From an uncultured Candidatus Thioglobus sp. (lineage in GTDB: Bacteria; Pseudomonadota; Gammaproteobacteria; PS1; Pseudothioglobaceae): 64,000 nt of DNA. Each line of letters opens with the position of its first letter. Within the stretch, counting starts at the first letter, position 1. Where the stretch lies: positions 1 through 64,000 of the forward strand of contig CAJQTG010000008.1 of assembly GCA_905618925.1 (NCBI GenBank), read 5' to 3'. Below, piece after piece: positions 1-9,232 of the stretch. The translations under genes and the position numbers were made by a program. Below the pieces are notes generated by a model, which saw only the letters and a program-made list of their open reading frames with translations, searched no databases and was not told the origin of the DNA.

Positions 1-2
1 AA

Positions 3-275
3 AATCAAAAAGAAGATGAAAAGAGAGTGGTCAGCGTCAGAATTCGCAGACCCATCTTTGAGGCGTTTAAAGGCGCTGCAACTGCTGCAGAGCAGTTTGG
101 ATATAGTATGACCCTTTCAGGTGTTTTTGAGACAGCTATGGAGGATGCAATTTCTGAATTTAAAGATATTAGTGGTGTTGATTATCAAGGCCTCACTACG
201 TCAAAACTAAGTAAGAAATGGGATAGCAAGTACAAGGCTTCCTTGATAAGTTCAAAGGGTAAGCCCAAAAAATAA
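3..275 (+). CDS. Partial ribbon-helix-helix-like small protein (5' end outside window)
   Basis: The frame is open to the left edge, so the true start probably lies outside the window; the first possible start inside is a GTG at 27. A charged linker (Gln-Lys-Glu-Asp-Glu-Lys-Arg) precedes a short beta strand (VVSVRI), then a helix, a turn and a second helix, which is the layout of ribbon-helix-helix DNA-binding proteins. The C-terminal 25 residues are Lys/Ser-rich. Fold assignment is by eye only, and no family was recognised. A second small gene follows after 36 bp on the same strand, suggesting one transcript. It may be a regulator or partition-type DNA-binding protein. Confidence 0.5.
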   Translation, partial: NQKEDEKRVVSVRIRRPIFEAFKGAATAAEQFGYSMTLSGVFETAMEDAISEFKDISGVDYQGLTTSKLSKKWDSKYKASLISSKGKPKK

Positions 276-311
276 GATATATAAATTAATTTTGATTAGG
301 AGTGAAAGTCA

Positions 312-536
312 ATGTCTGAAAGTAGTGTGATTAATAAATTAAAAGATTTAAGAAAGGATTTAGACAAAGAGTCTAAATTTCTTCAAGAACAAATGCAGCT
401 TCCATTAAATGGAGCTGTAGTGAAAAATTCCCGTTCAGATAATAATTCTCTGCAGCTTAATAAGGGAATTGTGTTTTCTAAATGGGTTAGAAAAATAACG
501 TCACAATTTGAGTCAGTCGACCCATTTTATAAATAA
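312..536 (+). CDS. Small hypothetical protein, 74 aa
   Basis: Unrecognised. A good ribosome-binding site (AGGAG at 299-303) lies about 8 nt before the ATG. The protein is hydrophilic, with a charged helical N-terminal third (alternating Lys/Asp/Glu with Leu, possibly a short coiled coil around residues 5-30) and a C-terminal part with aromatic residues. It has no signal peptide or membrane segment. It follows the ribbon-helix-helix-like gene at 36 bp and probably shares its transcript; the two may work together, but nothing in the sequence states a function. Confidence 0.55.
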   Translation: MSESSVINKLKDLRKDLDKESKFLQEQMQLPLNGAVVKNSRSDNNSLQLNKGIVFSKWVRKITSQFESVDPFYK

Positions 537-548
537 ATTGTAATTTTA

Positions 549-1418
549 TTACAAGTTAATCTGTTTCTTTGGCCAGCTCCAATTAATAAGTGTGCTGGCA
601 ACTCCAGACATTATTAACAAGCCTCCAATTGCCATTGAAGAAGTAAATTTTTCATCAAGTAGAACCATTCCTGCAATAATTGAGGTAATTGGAAGTAGCA
701 TCAAGAAGGGTGATACTTTACTTACATCGACACTACTTAATAAGTGATACCAAACGCTATAACCTAATACCGTCATAATTAATGCTAAGTATAGAATTAT
801 TGACCAGTCAATATAACTCGCAGTTGTTATTGCAAGCCACTGCCCATCCTCAATTAGTAAAGATGCAATAAACATTTGTGGGGTTGCCATGATTGCAACC
901 CAGGCTAATATGGTAATGCCCGAGAGATCTTTAAGCCGGCTAATCATTATCTGCGCAACCGCCCATACAGCAGAGCCTGCAATTAATAATATAACGCTAT
1001 CAATGTGACCATCTAGTCTAGGCTCTCCTGCAATTATCAAGACGCCAATAAAAGCTAGTCCCATGCCTAATGCTCTTGTAATGCCAAGCTTTTCTTTTAA
1101 TAGAAAAGTTCCCATGATTGCTAAGATTGGACCTTCAAGCTGAACTAGAATTGCAGCAGTAGAGGCATCAATTCCCTTGAGACCATTGTAAGTGAGGCCA
1201 TATTGAATAGTTGAGCCAATAAGTGCAACAACAAAGATTTCACGCATATGCCCCCATGGCGGTTTTGTAAACCAAACAAGAATTAAGCCTGCTATACCAA
1301 AGCGAATTGTCATAATAAGGAGTGCTGGGAACTGCTCCATTCCAATTTTGGCTAGAGTAAATCCTAAGCCCCAGGTAATAGGAACAATAAGAGCTAATAA
1401 GATTTGCTTAGAGTTCAT
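549..1418 (-). CDS. EamA/DMT-family transporter
   Basis: A 289-residue integral membrane protein with about ten hydrophobic segments arranged as two EamA repeats, the normal length and plan of drug/metabolite transporter (DMT) exporters. The N-terminal repeat has the usual motif region with 'PITWGLGFTLAK' and an arginine in 'IRFGIAGLIL'; the second repeat ends 'LLMSGVASTLINW'. It acts in the inner membrane; the substrate cannot be told (family members export amino acids, metabolites or drugs). It is convergent with the small gene ending at 536 and lies downstream of a terminator belonging to the next minus-strand gene, so it probably has its own promoter in 1419-1485. Confidence 0.88.
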   Translation of the reverse strand: MNSKQILLALIVPITWGLGFTLAKIGMEQFPALLIMTIRFGIAGLILVWFTKPPWGHMREIFVVALIGSTIQYGLTYNGLKGIDASTAAILVQLEGPILAIMGTFLLKEKLGITRALGMGLAFIGVLIIAGEPRLDGHIDSVILLIAGSAVWAVAQIMISRLKDLSGITILAWVAIMATPQMFIASLLIEDGQWLAITTASYIDWSIILYLALIMTVLGYSVWYHLLSSVDVSKVSPFLMLLPITSIIAGMVLLDEKFTSSMAIGGLLIMSGVASTLINWSWPKKQINL

Positions 1419-1430
1419 TATGATTGATAC

Positions 1431-1461
1431 AAAAAAAGGAGGTCAATTATGACCTCCTTTT
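1431..1461 (-). terminator. Rho-independent terminator of the 1486-1857 gene
   Basis: A perfect 12-bp inverted repeat (1434-1445 and 1450-1461, loop ATTA) with a GGAGGTC core. Read on the minus strand it is followed by a run of seven T. It lies 25 bp past the stop of the minus-strand gene at 1486-1857 and before the EamA gene on the same strand. Confidence 0.85.
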
Positions 1462-1485
1462 AATAACTAAATAATTTTATTTTAT

Positions 1486-1857
1486 TTATCTAGATTTCAT
1501 AAAAAAGCCAATTACAAAAAGGGCTGTTATAGCTGTACTAATCCAATCCATAGCCGCGCCAGGTGATGCTTCAGAAATAAGTATTTGATAGAGCTGCAGC
1601 AGTGTAAATAAAATTGCTATAAGGCCTGCAGATTGTGCAGCAGTTTTAAGCTGACTTTCGCTTGTCCAATTAGGTAGGCCAAAGGAAAGAATTGCAATAC
1701 CTGTCATTGCAGTTCCAGCTGCCTGAGCTAATGCAGTAAGACCAGTAGATGCTTCCCATCCATACATTGCAAACATCATATTTGGCATAAAGACTAGTTG
1801 TATAGCCCAAAGCAGAGCAAAAGCTGCATTAAGCCTAAAAATTAAAGATAAACTCAT
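1486..1857 (-). CDS. Small integral membrane protein, 123 aa
   Basis: Unrecognised membrane protein with four predicted hydrophobic helices (roughly residues 6-28, 40-60, 72-92 and 102-120) joined by short loops; a Trp/Gly loop lies after helix 1. No signal peptide other than the first helix. It resembles the four-helix small membrane proteins often called DUF4345-like, but I cannot assign a family. A purine-rich GGGG site lies 6-9 nt before the ATG. It is transcribed alone: it has its own terminator downstream and a divergent gene upstream. Confidence 0.7.
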   Translation of the reverse strand: MSLSLIFRLNAAFALLWAIQLVFMPNMMFAMYGWEASTGLTALAQAAGTAMTGIAILSFGLPNWTSESQLKTAAQSAGLIAILFTLLQLYQILISEASPGAAMDWISTAITALFVIGFFMKSR

Positions 1858-1991
1858 ATTTATTTCCCCTTTATTAAAAAAATAACGCTAAAACTTATTC
1901 ATAAAGTTTTGATAACGCTGAATAAAATTCTACCATAAAGATTTTGTTATATTGTTTTTGAGCAATAAAAATTTCCAAGTACAATTGTAAA

Positions 1992-3089
1992 ATGAAGACA
2001 ATAACTACCAAAAATCATTCCTATTTCCCTAAACCTGAGTCTCAAGGTGGCTGGCGTTTTTTAAATGATAAAACAGAAATTAAGAACCTAACAAGCATCA
2101 ATTTGGATAAAGTAAATGATGCTATAGAGGGTTATAAATTCTTTTTTGATACGTATGCATCTGGAATAGTAGTAATCAAAAATGGATACCTAATTAAAGA
2201 GCACTATAGCTTTATGACTCTTCCTGGAAGCCGCTTTGATGTTTGGTCTTGCACTAAATCTTTTACAGGAATTGCTTGGGGACTTCTATTTGAGGAGAGC
2301 CTAAAAGGTAATCTACCTAATAACGCTAAAGTCGATTTAGATAGTCTCGCTTATTCTTTTTTGCCAAATAATACTAAGCTAACTGATCGGCTTAAAGAAA
2401 AAATAACTATTGGGCACTTGCTTAGTATGACCTCTGGTATTGCTGGAGAAGCTAAACTAGCATTTGGGATACCCACAAAAATTGATAGTGGTCCTTTTGA
2501 GCATGCACTTGGTTATAGTGAAAATCGATATGGCAAGAAAACTGATGCTTTAGTCGCTGAGCCTGGGACAATTTGGGATTATAGTGATCCTGCAATGGCC
2601 CATTTATCAATATTGTTTAAATCAATTATGAAGCAAGAGATGCATGAGTATATGCAAAACAATGTTTTTAATGCTGTTGGAATAGAGAATGCCAGTTGGG
2701 ATGTTCTTGGAGGTGGTAAATTTATTGGTCCTCACACTAGTGCCCATATTGGCCTTCACATCTCTGCCAGAGAGCTTGCAAGATTTGGTTACTTATTGAT
2801 GCATAAAGGATTTTGGAATGGTAAAGAAGTTGTGCCGAGTTGGTGGATTGATAAAGCTACAAAATCTTCACAAAATTTAAATCCTGAATATGGATATACT
2901 TTTTGGACTAATTCTAATGGGACAAGATGGCCAAGACTTCCAAAAGATATGTTTGCATTAGAAGGATATAATTCAAATAGGTGTTATGTTATTCCTTCAA
3001 AGGATATGTTGGTTATAAGAGTTGGAGCAGGACCAAATCAGTGGAATGAACAGTTACTTATTAGCAGTATTTTAGATGCAATTAATTAA
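1992..3089 (+). CDS. Serine hydrolase, class C beta-lactamase family
   Basis: 365 residues with the penicillin-binding-protein/beta-lactamase fold. The SxxK catalytic motif is at residues 86-89 (S-C-T-K) after 'FDVW', and the second motif tyrosine is at 197 (YSD, a variant of YxN). The block 'IGHLLSMTSGI' near residue 140 is typical of class C-type esterases/peptidases (EstB, 6-aminohexanoate-dimer hydrolase and MlrB group). No signal peptide is visible, so it is probably cytoplasmic and not a true beta-lactamase. Its 3' end overlaps the convergent M81 peptidase gene by 8 bp. Natural substrate unknown; an amide or ester is likely. Confidence 0.88.
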   Translation: MKTITTKNHSYFPKPESQGGWRFLNDKTEIKNLTSINLDKVNDAIEGYKFFFDTYASGIVVIKNGYLIKEHYSFMTLPGSRFDVWSCTKSFTGIAWGLLFEESLKGNLPNNAKVDLDSLAYSFLPNNTKLTDRLKEKITIGHLLSMTSGIAGEAKLAFGIPTKIDSGPFEHALGYSENRYGKKTDALVAEPGTIWDYSDPAMAHLSILFKSIMKQEMHEYMQNNVFNAVGIENASWDVLGGGKFIGPHTSAHIGLHISARELARFGYLLMHKGFWNGKEVVPSWWIDKATKSSQNLNPEYGYTFWTNSNGTRWPRLPKDMFALEGYNSNRCYVIPSKDMLVIRVGAGPNQWNEQLLISSILDAIN

Positions 3090-4482
3090 CAATTGATTTG
3101 CCATTACTAGCCTCAGGCGCAAAGTCATCAAAGTCCTGAAATGGGTATGTCTTTCTATTTCTGTGATTGTTAGTAATTGAGCGTAAGTCTTGATTTACAG
3201 CGCCATCAGATAAAACCATAAATGAAGGTACTGAAAGATCTTGAAGATCTGGTGAAAGATAGCCTGACTTGACAATGAGTAACTGGAAGGCGCTTAGATT
3301 TATTTTTAGGTCAGTAAAATCTGTAAGACTATGAAATGGTCTTCTAAGTTCAGTCACCACAATTGTTATTTTGTTTACTTTAACTATTGCGCACTGGCTT
3401 TGAAAGTAAACGCTATCAGCATTAAGTTTTAATGAAGGGCCGCCTCCACCAAATGTCCCACCAATAGTAAACTGATTTTTATTTTTAAGTTCATCGTAGG
3501 CTGATTTTGATGCAATACCTGCAACAAGTGTTTCTTTTAAATCAGCCTCTAAGATTACTTTTAGAATATCAGCTCTGTCTCCAACTCCGCCTGCAGTAGG
3601 ATTATCACCACTATCTGCGATTATTGAAAAATCATCTTGAAGAGAATCAAGAGCACTATGAATATCTCCTGACCTCATACCATAGTTAAGTTTTTTACGA
3701 TTATCCCAGTAGAGATTAGCAATGCTTTTACAAATAACAGTACCAGATTTCTCATCAGTGCAAGTCACCACGGAAGAAGCTGTGGCTCTTTTAGTATCGG
3801 CCCAAACGTAACCAATCATTAGGTTACAGTCGAGGATATTAGGCTCTTGGTTGTAAAGTTCTAGGCTTTTGTATATTGATTTGCAAGGCTCTTCAAAAGT
3901 TGAAGACATTTCTCCTGAGACTAAGACTGGTATTGCTGACCAGACAACATAGGGCCTATAGTTTTCATTAAGGGCTTTAGAAAGCATCATTGATGATCGC
4001 TGATAAGTTTCTTTGACATCAATATGAGGAGCAGTTTTAAAAGCTGCAAAAGAATCTATATTGTTAATAATTTGATCGGTTATCTGACCATGCAAATCAA
4101 AGCTTGCTGAAATGATACATTTTGGCCCAACTTCTTTGCGAACGGAAGCAATCCACTTTCCTTCTGGATCCTCAATGCCGTCAACATATATTGCGCCATG
4201 CATTAATAGAAGAACTCCATCAAGTTTTCCTAGAGAGTGAATATCCTCAATGAATTGATTTTTTATTTGATTAAAGTATTCTTTTTCAATAGGACCGCCA
4301 GGAACTGACTTGTTAAAGAACAATGGATAAGGCTTTATGTCAAATTCACTAAAGGGAAAATCAACAAGGTCTAGCAATGCTTGACCTTGGATACTTTTAA
4401 AGTCATCTTTATTTTGATATAGTGGCGAATAACTGCTGCACTCTGTGCTAATTCCACCAATAGCAATTTTTCTAGAAGCCAT
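3082..4482 (-). CDS. M81-family metallopeptidase (MlrC-like)
   Basis: 466 residues matching the M81/microcystinase C family: an N-terminal DUF1485-type domain with 'GGISTEC', 'MHGAIYVDG' (residues 94-102) and likely metal ligands Asp129 and His131 in 'FDLHGQ', plus His153 in 'PHID'; the C-terminal MlrC domain begins near residue 290 with 'IADSGDNPTAGG'. Family members are zinc peptidases or amidases acting on small or cyclic peptides and modified amino acids; most have no link to microcystin. It is last in a same-strand run aminotransferase-aldehyde dehydrogenase-M81 (21 bp from the dehydrogenase), suggesting catabolism of an amide-containing compound. Confidence 0.88.
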   Translation of the reverse strand: MASRKIAIGGISTECSSYSPLYQNKDDFKSIQGQALLDLVDFPFSEFDIKPYPLFFNKSVPGGPIEKEYFNQIKNQFIEDIHSLGKLDGVLLLMHGAIYVDGIEDPEGKWIASVRKEVGPKCIISASFDLHGQITDQIINNIDSFAAFKTAPHIDVKETYQRSSMMLSKALNENYRPYVVWSAIPVLVSGEMSSTFEEPCKSIYKSLELYNQEPNILDCNLMIGYVWADTKRATASSVVTCTDEKSGTVICKSIANLYWDNRKKLNYGMRSGDIHSALDSLQDDFSIIADSGDNPTAGGVGDRADILKVILEADLKETLVAGIASKSAYDELKNKNQFTIGGTFGGGGPSLKLNADSVYFQSQCAIVKVNKITIVVTELRRPFHSLTDFTDLKINLSAFQLLIVKSGYLSPDLQDLSVPSFMVLSDGAVNQDLRSITNNHRNRKTYPFQDFDDFAPEASNGKSIVN

Positions 4483-4503
4483 TTAGTTTGAATTAAAAGT
4501 TAA

Positions 4504-5931
4504 CTAACTCCAACCAGTGACTACTTTGACCTCGATGAATTCATTTAATCCTAATGATCCACCTTCTCTCCCAATTCCAGAGTGTTTATAGCCACCAAAT
4601 GGCGCACCCATTGCTGCTCCATTTCCATTAACTTCAACAGTTCCTGAGAGTAGTTTTTTAGATACTCGCTTGGCTCTTTCTGGATCTTGCGTCTGCACAT
4701 AGTTTGAGAGTCCATAGGGCGTATCATTGGCAATTTCGATTGCCTCTTCTTCCGTATCAAAAGGAATAATTGATAGAACTGGGCCAAATATTTCAGTTCG
4801 AGCAATCGTCATTTGATTATTTACATCTGCAAAGATAGTGGGTTTTACAAAATATCCAGTTTCTAAACCTTCTGGCTTTCCAGTGCCACCAGTTACAAGA
4901 GTTGCATTTTCATCAATACCAGCCTGAATCAAAGCTTGAATTTTATCAAATTGCAGCTTGGAGATAACTGGACCCATATGTTTTCCTTGTTTTGAAGCAA
5001 TATCAACATTTGTTGAGTTTGCAGTCTCTTTAGCTATTTCAACAGCTTGATCATAGATAGAGCGCTCAACAAGCATCCTAGTAGGGGCATTACAAGATTG
5101 ACCCGTGTTGTTGAAACAATGTCTTACGCCTCTCTTTACAGCCTTTTCATCAGCATCAGCGAAGATAATATTAGCTCCTTTGCCTCCCAGTTCTAATCCG
5201 ACTCTCTTAAAGTCATCGGCAGCGTTGTGAGAAATTAAAGCGCCAGCTCTAGTTGAGCCTGTGAAAGAAACCATATCAACATCGGGGTGAGAAGTTAGCT
5301 GACTACCAACACCAACACCATCTCCATTAACAAGATTAAACACTCCAGCAGGACAGCCAGCCTCTTCAAGCATTTCAGCAAAAATAACTGAATCTAGAGG
5401 CGCAAGCTCAGAGGGCTTTAAGATCATAGTACAGCCTGCAGCAAGCGCAGGAATAACCTTTAGTGCAACTTGACTGATAGGCCAATTCCAAGGAGTAATT
5501 AGTGCACAAACCCCTTTTGGTTCATAAAATAATTGATTGTCAGAATCATCTAACTGCTCTTCAAATTTAAACTGTCTAAGCTGGATAAGAAAATCTTCAA
5601 TAGCAAATGTTCCAGCTGTAGCTTGTGATGATTTAGAAAAATCAATTGGGGCACCCATTTCCATTGAAATTACTTCGGCCATATCGTCCATTCTTCTTTC
5701 GTAAATAGCATAAAGCCTTTCAAGTAGAGCTATTCTATCAGCTTTTGTAGAGGCAGACCAAGAAGGTAATGCCGCTTTTGCCGCAGCAACTGCTGCATCT
5801 GTATCCGCTTGAGAGCCAAGTGAAATTACTGCACAAACCGTTTCATCAGATGGATTAATGACATCAAAGTCATTTTTAGTTGATGGCTCAACCCATTGTC
5901 CATTAATATAAAATTTTCTATTATTTAGCAT
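4504..5931 (-). CDS. NAD(P)-dependent aldehyde dehydrogenase
   Basis: 475 residues, full length for the ALDH superfamily. The active-site set is complete: Asn149 in 'PWNWP', Glu247 in 'LELGGKG' and nucleophile Cys280 in 'NTGQSCNAP'; the cofactor-binding 'GSTRAG' is at 225-230. It oxidises an aldehyde to the acid in the cytoplasm; substrate not assignable by sequence. It lies 78 bp downstream of an aminotransferase and 21 bp upstream of the M81 peptidase on the same strand. An aminotransferase plus aldehyde dehydrogenase pair fits breakdown of an amine or amino acid released by the peptidase; this is inference. Confidence 0.92.
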   Translation of the reverse strand: MLNNRKFYINGQWVEPSTKNDFDVINPSDETVCAVISLGSQADTDAAVAAAKAALPSWSASTKADRIALLERLYAIYERRMDDMAEVISMEMGAPIDFSKSSQATAGTFAIEDFLIQLRQFKFEEQLDDSDNQLFYEPKGVCALITPWNWPISQVALKVIPALAAGCTMILKPSELAPLDSVIFAEMLEEAGCPAGVFNLVNGDGVGVGSQLTSHPDVDMVSFTGSTRAGALISHNAADDFKRVGLELGGKGANIIFADADEKAVKRGVRHCFNNTGQSCNAPTRMLVERSIYDQAVEIAKETANSTNVDIASKQGKHMGPVISKLQFDKIQALIQAGIDENATLVTGGTGKPEGLETGYFVKPTIFADVNNQMTIARTEIFGPVLSIIPFDTEEEAIEIANDTPYGLSNYVQTQDPERAKRVSKKLLSGTVEVNGNGAAMGAPFGGYKHSGIGREGGSLGLNEFIEVKVVTGWS

Positions 5932-6009
5932 TTTTTGTCCCCTAATTTAGAGTGGAAAGAATATATTACGTCATTTTTTGATGTCAAGTGAAATAACTAA
6001 ACAGTTTAT

Positions 6010-7185
6010 TTAGATACTTGCTAACTTCTCAACCGATAATTTAATATTATCCATACTTGTAGCAAAAGATAATCTGACATAACCCGGTGCGCCAAAAGCA
6101 GAGCCTGGAACAACAGCCAAACTTAGCTTTTCAAGACAATAAGTTGAAAACTCAACATCATCTTTAAGGCCAATTCTTTCAATCAATCCCTGAACTTTTG
6201 GGAAAGAATAGAAAGCTCCACCAGATCTTGGACATTCAATGCCATCTATAGCGTTTAGGCTACTAACAAGAAATTCATGACGACGCTCAAAAGCCTCAAC
6301 CATCATCGAAATGAATGACTGGTCTCCTGTGATCGCTTCAAGAGCAGCAGCTTGTGAAATTGAGCATGGGTTGGAGGTTGATTGTCCTTGGATTTTTTTC
6401 ATGGCTTTAATAACTATTTCAGGTCCAGCTGCATAACCAATTCTCCAGCCAGTCATCGCATATGCTTTAGATACTCCATTAAGAATTACAACTCTATCTT
6501 TAAGCTCTGGACACGCCATAGCAATATTTACAAAATCTTCATTACCCCATCGAATATGCTCGTAAATATCATCACTTATAGTAAGAATTTGAGGGTATTT
6601 TTTCAGGACCTCACCAAGAGCCTGAATCTCTGATTTGCTATAAACGGAGCCTGTTGGGTTAGAGGGACTATTAAGAACGAAAAGTTTTGATTTATCCGTT
6701 ATGCTAGCTTCTAATTGTTGTGGAGTTATTTTAAAGTCTTGCTCTAAGCCAGCTTCAATAAAGACAGGGGTTGCGTCTGCAAGAATTGCCATATCAGGAT
6801 ATGAAACCCAGTAAGGTGTTGGTATGATTACTTCATCACCTTCATTAAGAATTGCTTGGCAAAGATTATAAAAAACTTGTTTTCCACCACAAGAAACCAT
6901 GACTTCATTTAATGAATAGTCTAGTCCATTCTCTCTTTTAAATTTTTCACAAACTGCTTTTTTAAGTTCAGCTGTTCCATCTGCTGGGGTGTATCTAGTA
7001 TCTCCAGAGCCAATTGCCTTAATAGCAGCTTTTTGAATATTAACAGGAGTATCAAAGTCTGGCTCACCCGAGCCCATTGAAATTATTTGTATTCCTTGGG
7101 ACTTTAATTCTTTGGCTTTATCACTGACAGCCATAGTCGCAGAGGGTTTAACTTTTTGTACACGATCTGATAGGATAGTTGACAT
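6010..7185 (-). CDS. aspC: Pyridoxal-phosphate aminotransferase, aspartate type (class Ib)
   Basis: 391 residues, fold type I aminotransferase of the class Ib aspartate/prephenate group common in marine bacteria. Visible features: N-terminal 'MGSGEPDFDTP' substrate-binding loop (37-47), 'NSPSNPTG' (172-179) with the cofactor-contacting Asn, Asp205 in 'SDDIYEH', PLP lysine 240 in 'NGVSKAYAMTGWRIGY' and the C-terminal carboxylate-binding Arg in 'YVRLSF'. It would transfer amino groups between aspartate (or other amino acids) and 2-oxoglutarate. It is divergent from uvrB with 61 bp between the starts, and may lead a run with the aldehyde dehydrogenase and M81 genes. The exact donor is uncertain. 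Confidence 0.85.
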   Translation of the reverse strand: MSTILSDRVQKVKPSATMAVSDKAKELKSQGIQIISMGSGEPDFDTPVNIQKAAIKAIGSGDTRYTPADGTAELKKAVCEKFKRENGLDYSLNEVMVSCGGKQVFYNLCQAILNEGDEVIIPTPYWVSYPDMAILADATPVFIEAGLEQDFKITPQQLEASITDKSKLFVLNSPSNPTGSVYSKSEIQALGEVLKKYPQILTISDDIYEHIRWGNEDFVNIAMACPELKDRVVILNGVSKAYAMTGWRIGYAAGPEIVIKAMKKIQGQSTSNPCSISQAAALEAITGDQSFISMMVEAFERRHEFLVSSLNAIDGIECPRSGGAFYSFPKVQGLIERIGLKDDVEFSTYCLEKLSLAVVPGSAFGAPGYVRLSFATSMDNIKLSVEKLASI

Positions 7186-7246
7186 TTACTGTGCTCTTTA
7201 AATGGTTTAAAATTAGGGGTTTTATTTTAATCAAAAACTGCCCATA

Positions 7247-9232
7247 ATGGCTAGAAAATTTCAATTGAAATCGAATTTTTCACCTAAGGGTGATCAGCCA
7301 AAAGCTATTCAAACGTTATTAGACGGAATTGAAGCTGGAGAGAAGTATCAAACGCTCGTTGGTGTTACGGGTTCTGGCAAAACATTCACTCTTGCAAATG
7401 TTATAGAAAAGAGTCAAAAACCGAGCCTTATTATGGCTCCAAATAAAACTTTAGCTGCCCAGCTTTATAGTGAAATGAAAGAATTTTTCCCTAATAATGC
7501 CGTTGAGTACTTTGTCTCTTATTATGATTATTACCAGCCAGAGGCCTATGTCCCTGCTTCAGATACATTTATTGAGAAAGATGCGTCAATAAATGAGCAG
7601 ATAGAGCAAATGAGACTTTCTGCTACCAAATCACTCCTTGAGCGCAAAGACGTGATAATTATTGCAAGTGTTTCCGCTATATACGGACTTGGAGATCCTG
7701 AAAGTTATATGAAAATGCTGCTTCATTTAACTGTTGGGGAGGTTGCTAAGCAAAGAGAAATTCTTGCAACATTATCTAAGATGCAATATTCAAGAAATGA
7801 CGTTACATTAATTCGAGGCCATTTTAGAGTTAAGGGTGAGGTGATTGATATTTTTCCAGCAGACTCTGAGGAAAGGGCAATTCGAATAGAAATGTTTGAT
7901 GATGAGGTGGAAAATCTTTCATGGTTTGACCCTTTAACAGGTGAAAAACTTAAGTCTCTTCAAAGGGTTACTATTTATCCAAAGACACACTACGTTACAC
8001 CTAAATCAACCATTTTAAATATTCTTGATGATATTAAGGTGGAGCTAGGCATAAGGAAAAAAGAGCTGCTCTCTCAAAATAAATTAGTTGAAGATCAAAG
8101 GCTTTCTCAAAGAGTAGCGCAGGATATGGAAATGATGAGGGAGTTAGGTTACTGCTCAGGTATTGAGAATTATTCTCGCTATTTATCTGGCCGAAAACCA
8201 GGTGAGCCACCACCAACTCTGTTTGATTATATGCCAGAAGATTCTTTAATTATTTTGGATGAATCTCATGTGACAGTCAGCCAAATAGGAGCAATGTACA
8301 ATGGTGACAGGGCTCGTAAAACAACGCTCGTAGATTTTGGTTTTCGCCTGCCATCGGCTCTAGATAATAGGCCTCTTAGGTTTGAAGAGTTTTCTGAAAG
8401 ATTAAACCAGTGTATTTTGGTTTCAGCAACTCCAGCAAAATTTGAATTAGAGGTGTCAACTGTTATTGCTGAGCAAGTTGTAAGGCCAACTGGATTACTA
8501 GATCCAGGTATTGTTATTAAGCCCGTTGAAACTCAAGTTGATGATTTATTATCTGAAATACATAAAAGGGTTGCTGTTAAAGAAAGGGTCCTAGTGACAA
8601 CACTGACTAAAAAAATGTCAGAGCAGCTTAGCGACTACTTAAATGATCATAATGTAAAGGTAAGATATCTTCACTCTGATATTGATACCGTTGAAAGGGT
8701 AGAAATCATTCGTGACTTACGTCTTGGTGTTTTTGATGTTTTGGTTGGAATAAATCTTTTAAGAGAAGGGTTAGATATTCCAGAGGTTTCTTTGGTTGCA
8801 ATTCTTGATGCAGATAAAGAGGGCTTTCTTCGCTCAGAGCGATCCTTAATACAAACGATGGGAAGAGCTGCTCGTAATATTAATGGCAGCGTAATCTTAT
8901 ACGCTGACAGGATTACGAACTCAATACAAAGAGCAATGGACGTTACATCTGCAAGAAGAGATAAGCAGGAGGCTTATAACAAAAAACATGGAATAATACC
9001 TAGGGGAGTTGTGAAGCCAATTGTCGATATTTTAGATACAGATCTTTCAGCATCTGATATCGATGATTTAATATCAGAAACTATTCAAGTAAAATTATCT
9101 CCTGTTCAGCTCTCTAAAGAACTTAAGCGACTTGAAAAAGAGATGTATAAGTTTGCTGAGGATTTAAAATTTGAGCAGGCAGCAGATACTAGAAATCAAA
9201 TAAAACGATTAAGAGATGGACAATTTAAATAA
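7247..9232 (+). CDS. uvrB: Excinuclease ABC subunit B
   Basis: 661 residues, near the usual 670. Nucleotide excision repair: UvrB opens and verifies damaged DNA delivered by UvrA and recruits UvrC. Walker A GVTGSGKT is at 39-46, the damage-probing beta-hairpin '[12 protein letters not shown]' near 92-103, DEAD-like 'ILDESH' near 336-341, helicase motifs 'SATP', '[22 protein letters not shown]' and 'QTMGRAARN', and a C-terminal UVR coiled-coil (about 622-657) that binds UvrC. No LexA box was seen in the 61-bp divergent region. The stop codon overlaps the start of queE. Confidence 0.97.
   Translation: MARKFQLKSNFSPKGDQPKAIQTLLDGIEAGEKYQTLVGVTGSGKTFTLANVIEKSQKPSLIMAPNKTLAAQLYSEMKEFFPNNAVEYFVSYYDYYQPEAYVPASDTFIEKDASINEQIEQMRLSATKSLLERKDVIIIASVSAIYGLGDPESYMKMLLHLTVGEVAKQREILATLSKMQYSRNDVTLIRGHFRVKGEVIDIFPADSEERAIRIEMFDDEVENLSWFDPLTGEKLKSLQRVTIYPKTHYVTPKSTILNILDDIKVELGIRKKELLSQNKLVEDQRLSQRVAQDMEMMRELGYCSGIENYSRYLSGRKPGEPPPTLFDYMPEDSLIILDESHVTVSQIGAMYNGDRARKTTLVDFGFRLPSALDNRPLRFEEFSERLNQCILVSATPAKFELEVSTVIAEQVVRPTGLLDPGIVIKPVETQVDDLLSEIHKRVAVKERVLVTTLTKKMSEQLSDYLNDHNVKVRYLHSDIDTVERVEIIRDLRLGVFDVLVGINLLREGLDIPEVSLVAILDADKEGFLRSERSLIQTMGRAARNINGSVILYADRITNSIQRAMDVTSARRDKQEAYNKKHGIIPRGVVKPIVDILDTDLSASDIDDLISETIQVKLSPVQLSKELKRLEKEMYKFAEDLKFEQAADTRNQIKRLRDGQFK

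Noticed and set aside
1992..3089. Antibiotic-resistance beta-lactamase
   Set aside because: No signal peptide and the second motif is YSD rather than YxN; sequence blocks match class C-like esterases/peptidases.
4551..4805. Long minus-strand frames inside the aldehyde dehydrogenase gene and similar nested frames elsewhere (e.g. 6382-6633, 10251-10538, 34707-35093, 54684-54929)
   Set aside because: They lie wholly within strongly conserved genes in other frames, lack ribosome-binding sites and show no family features.
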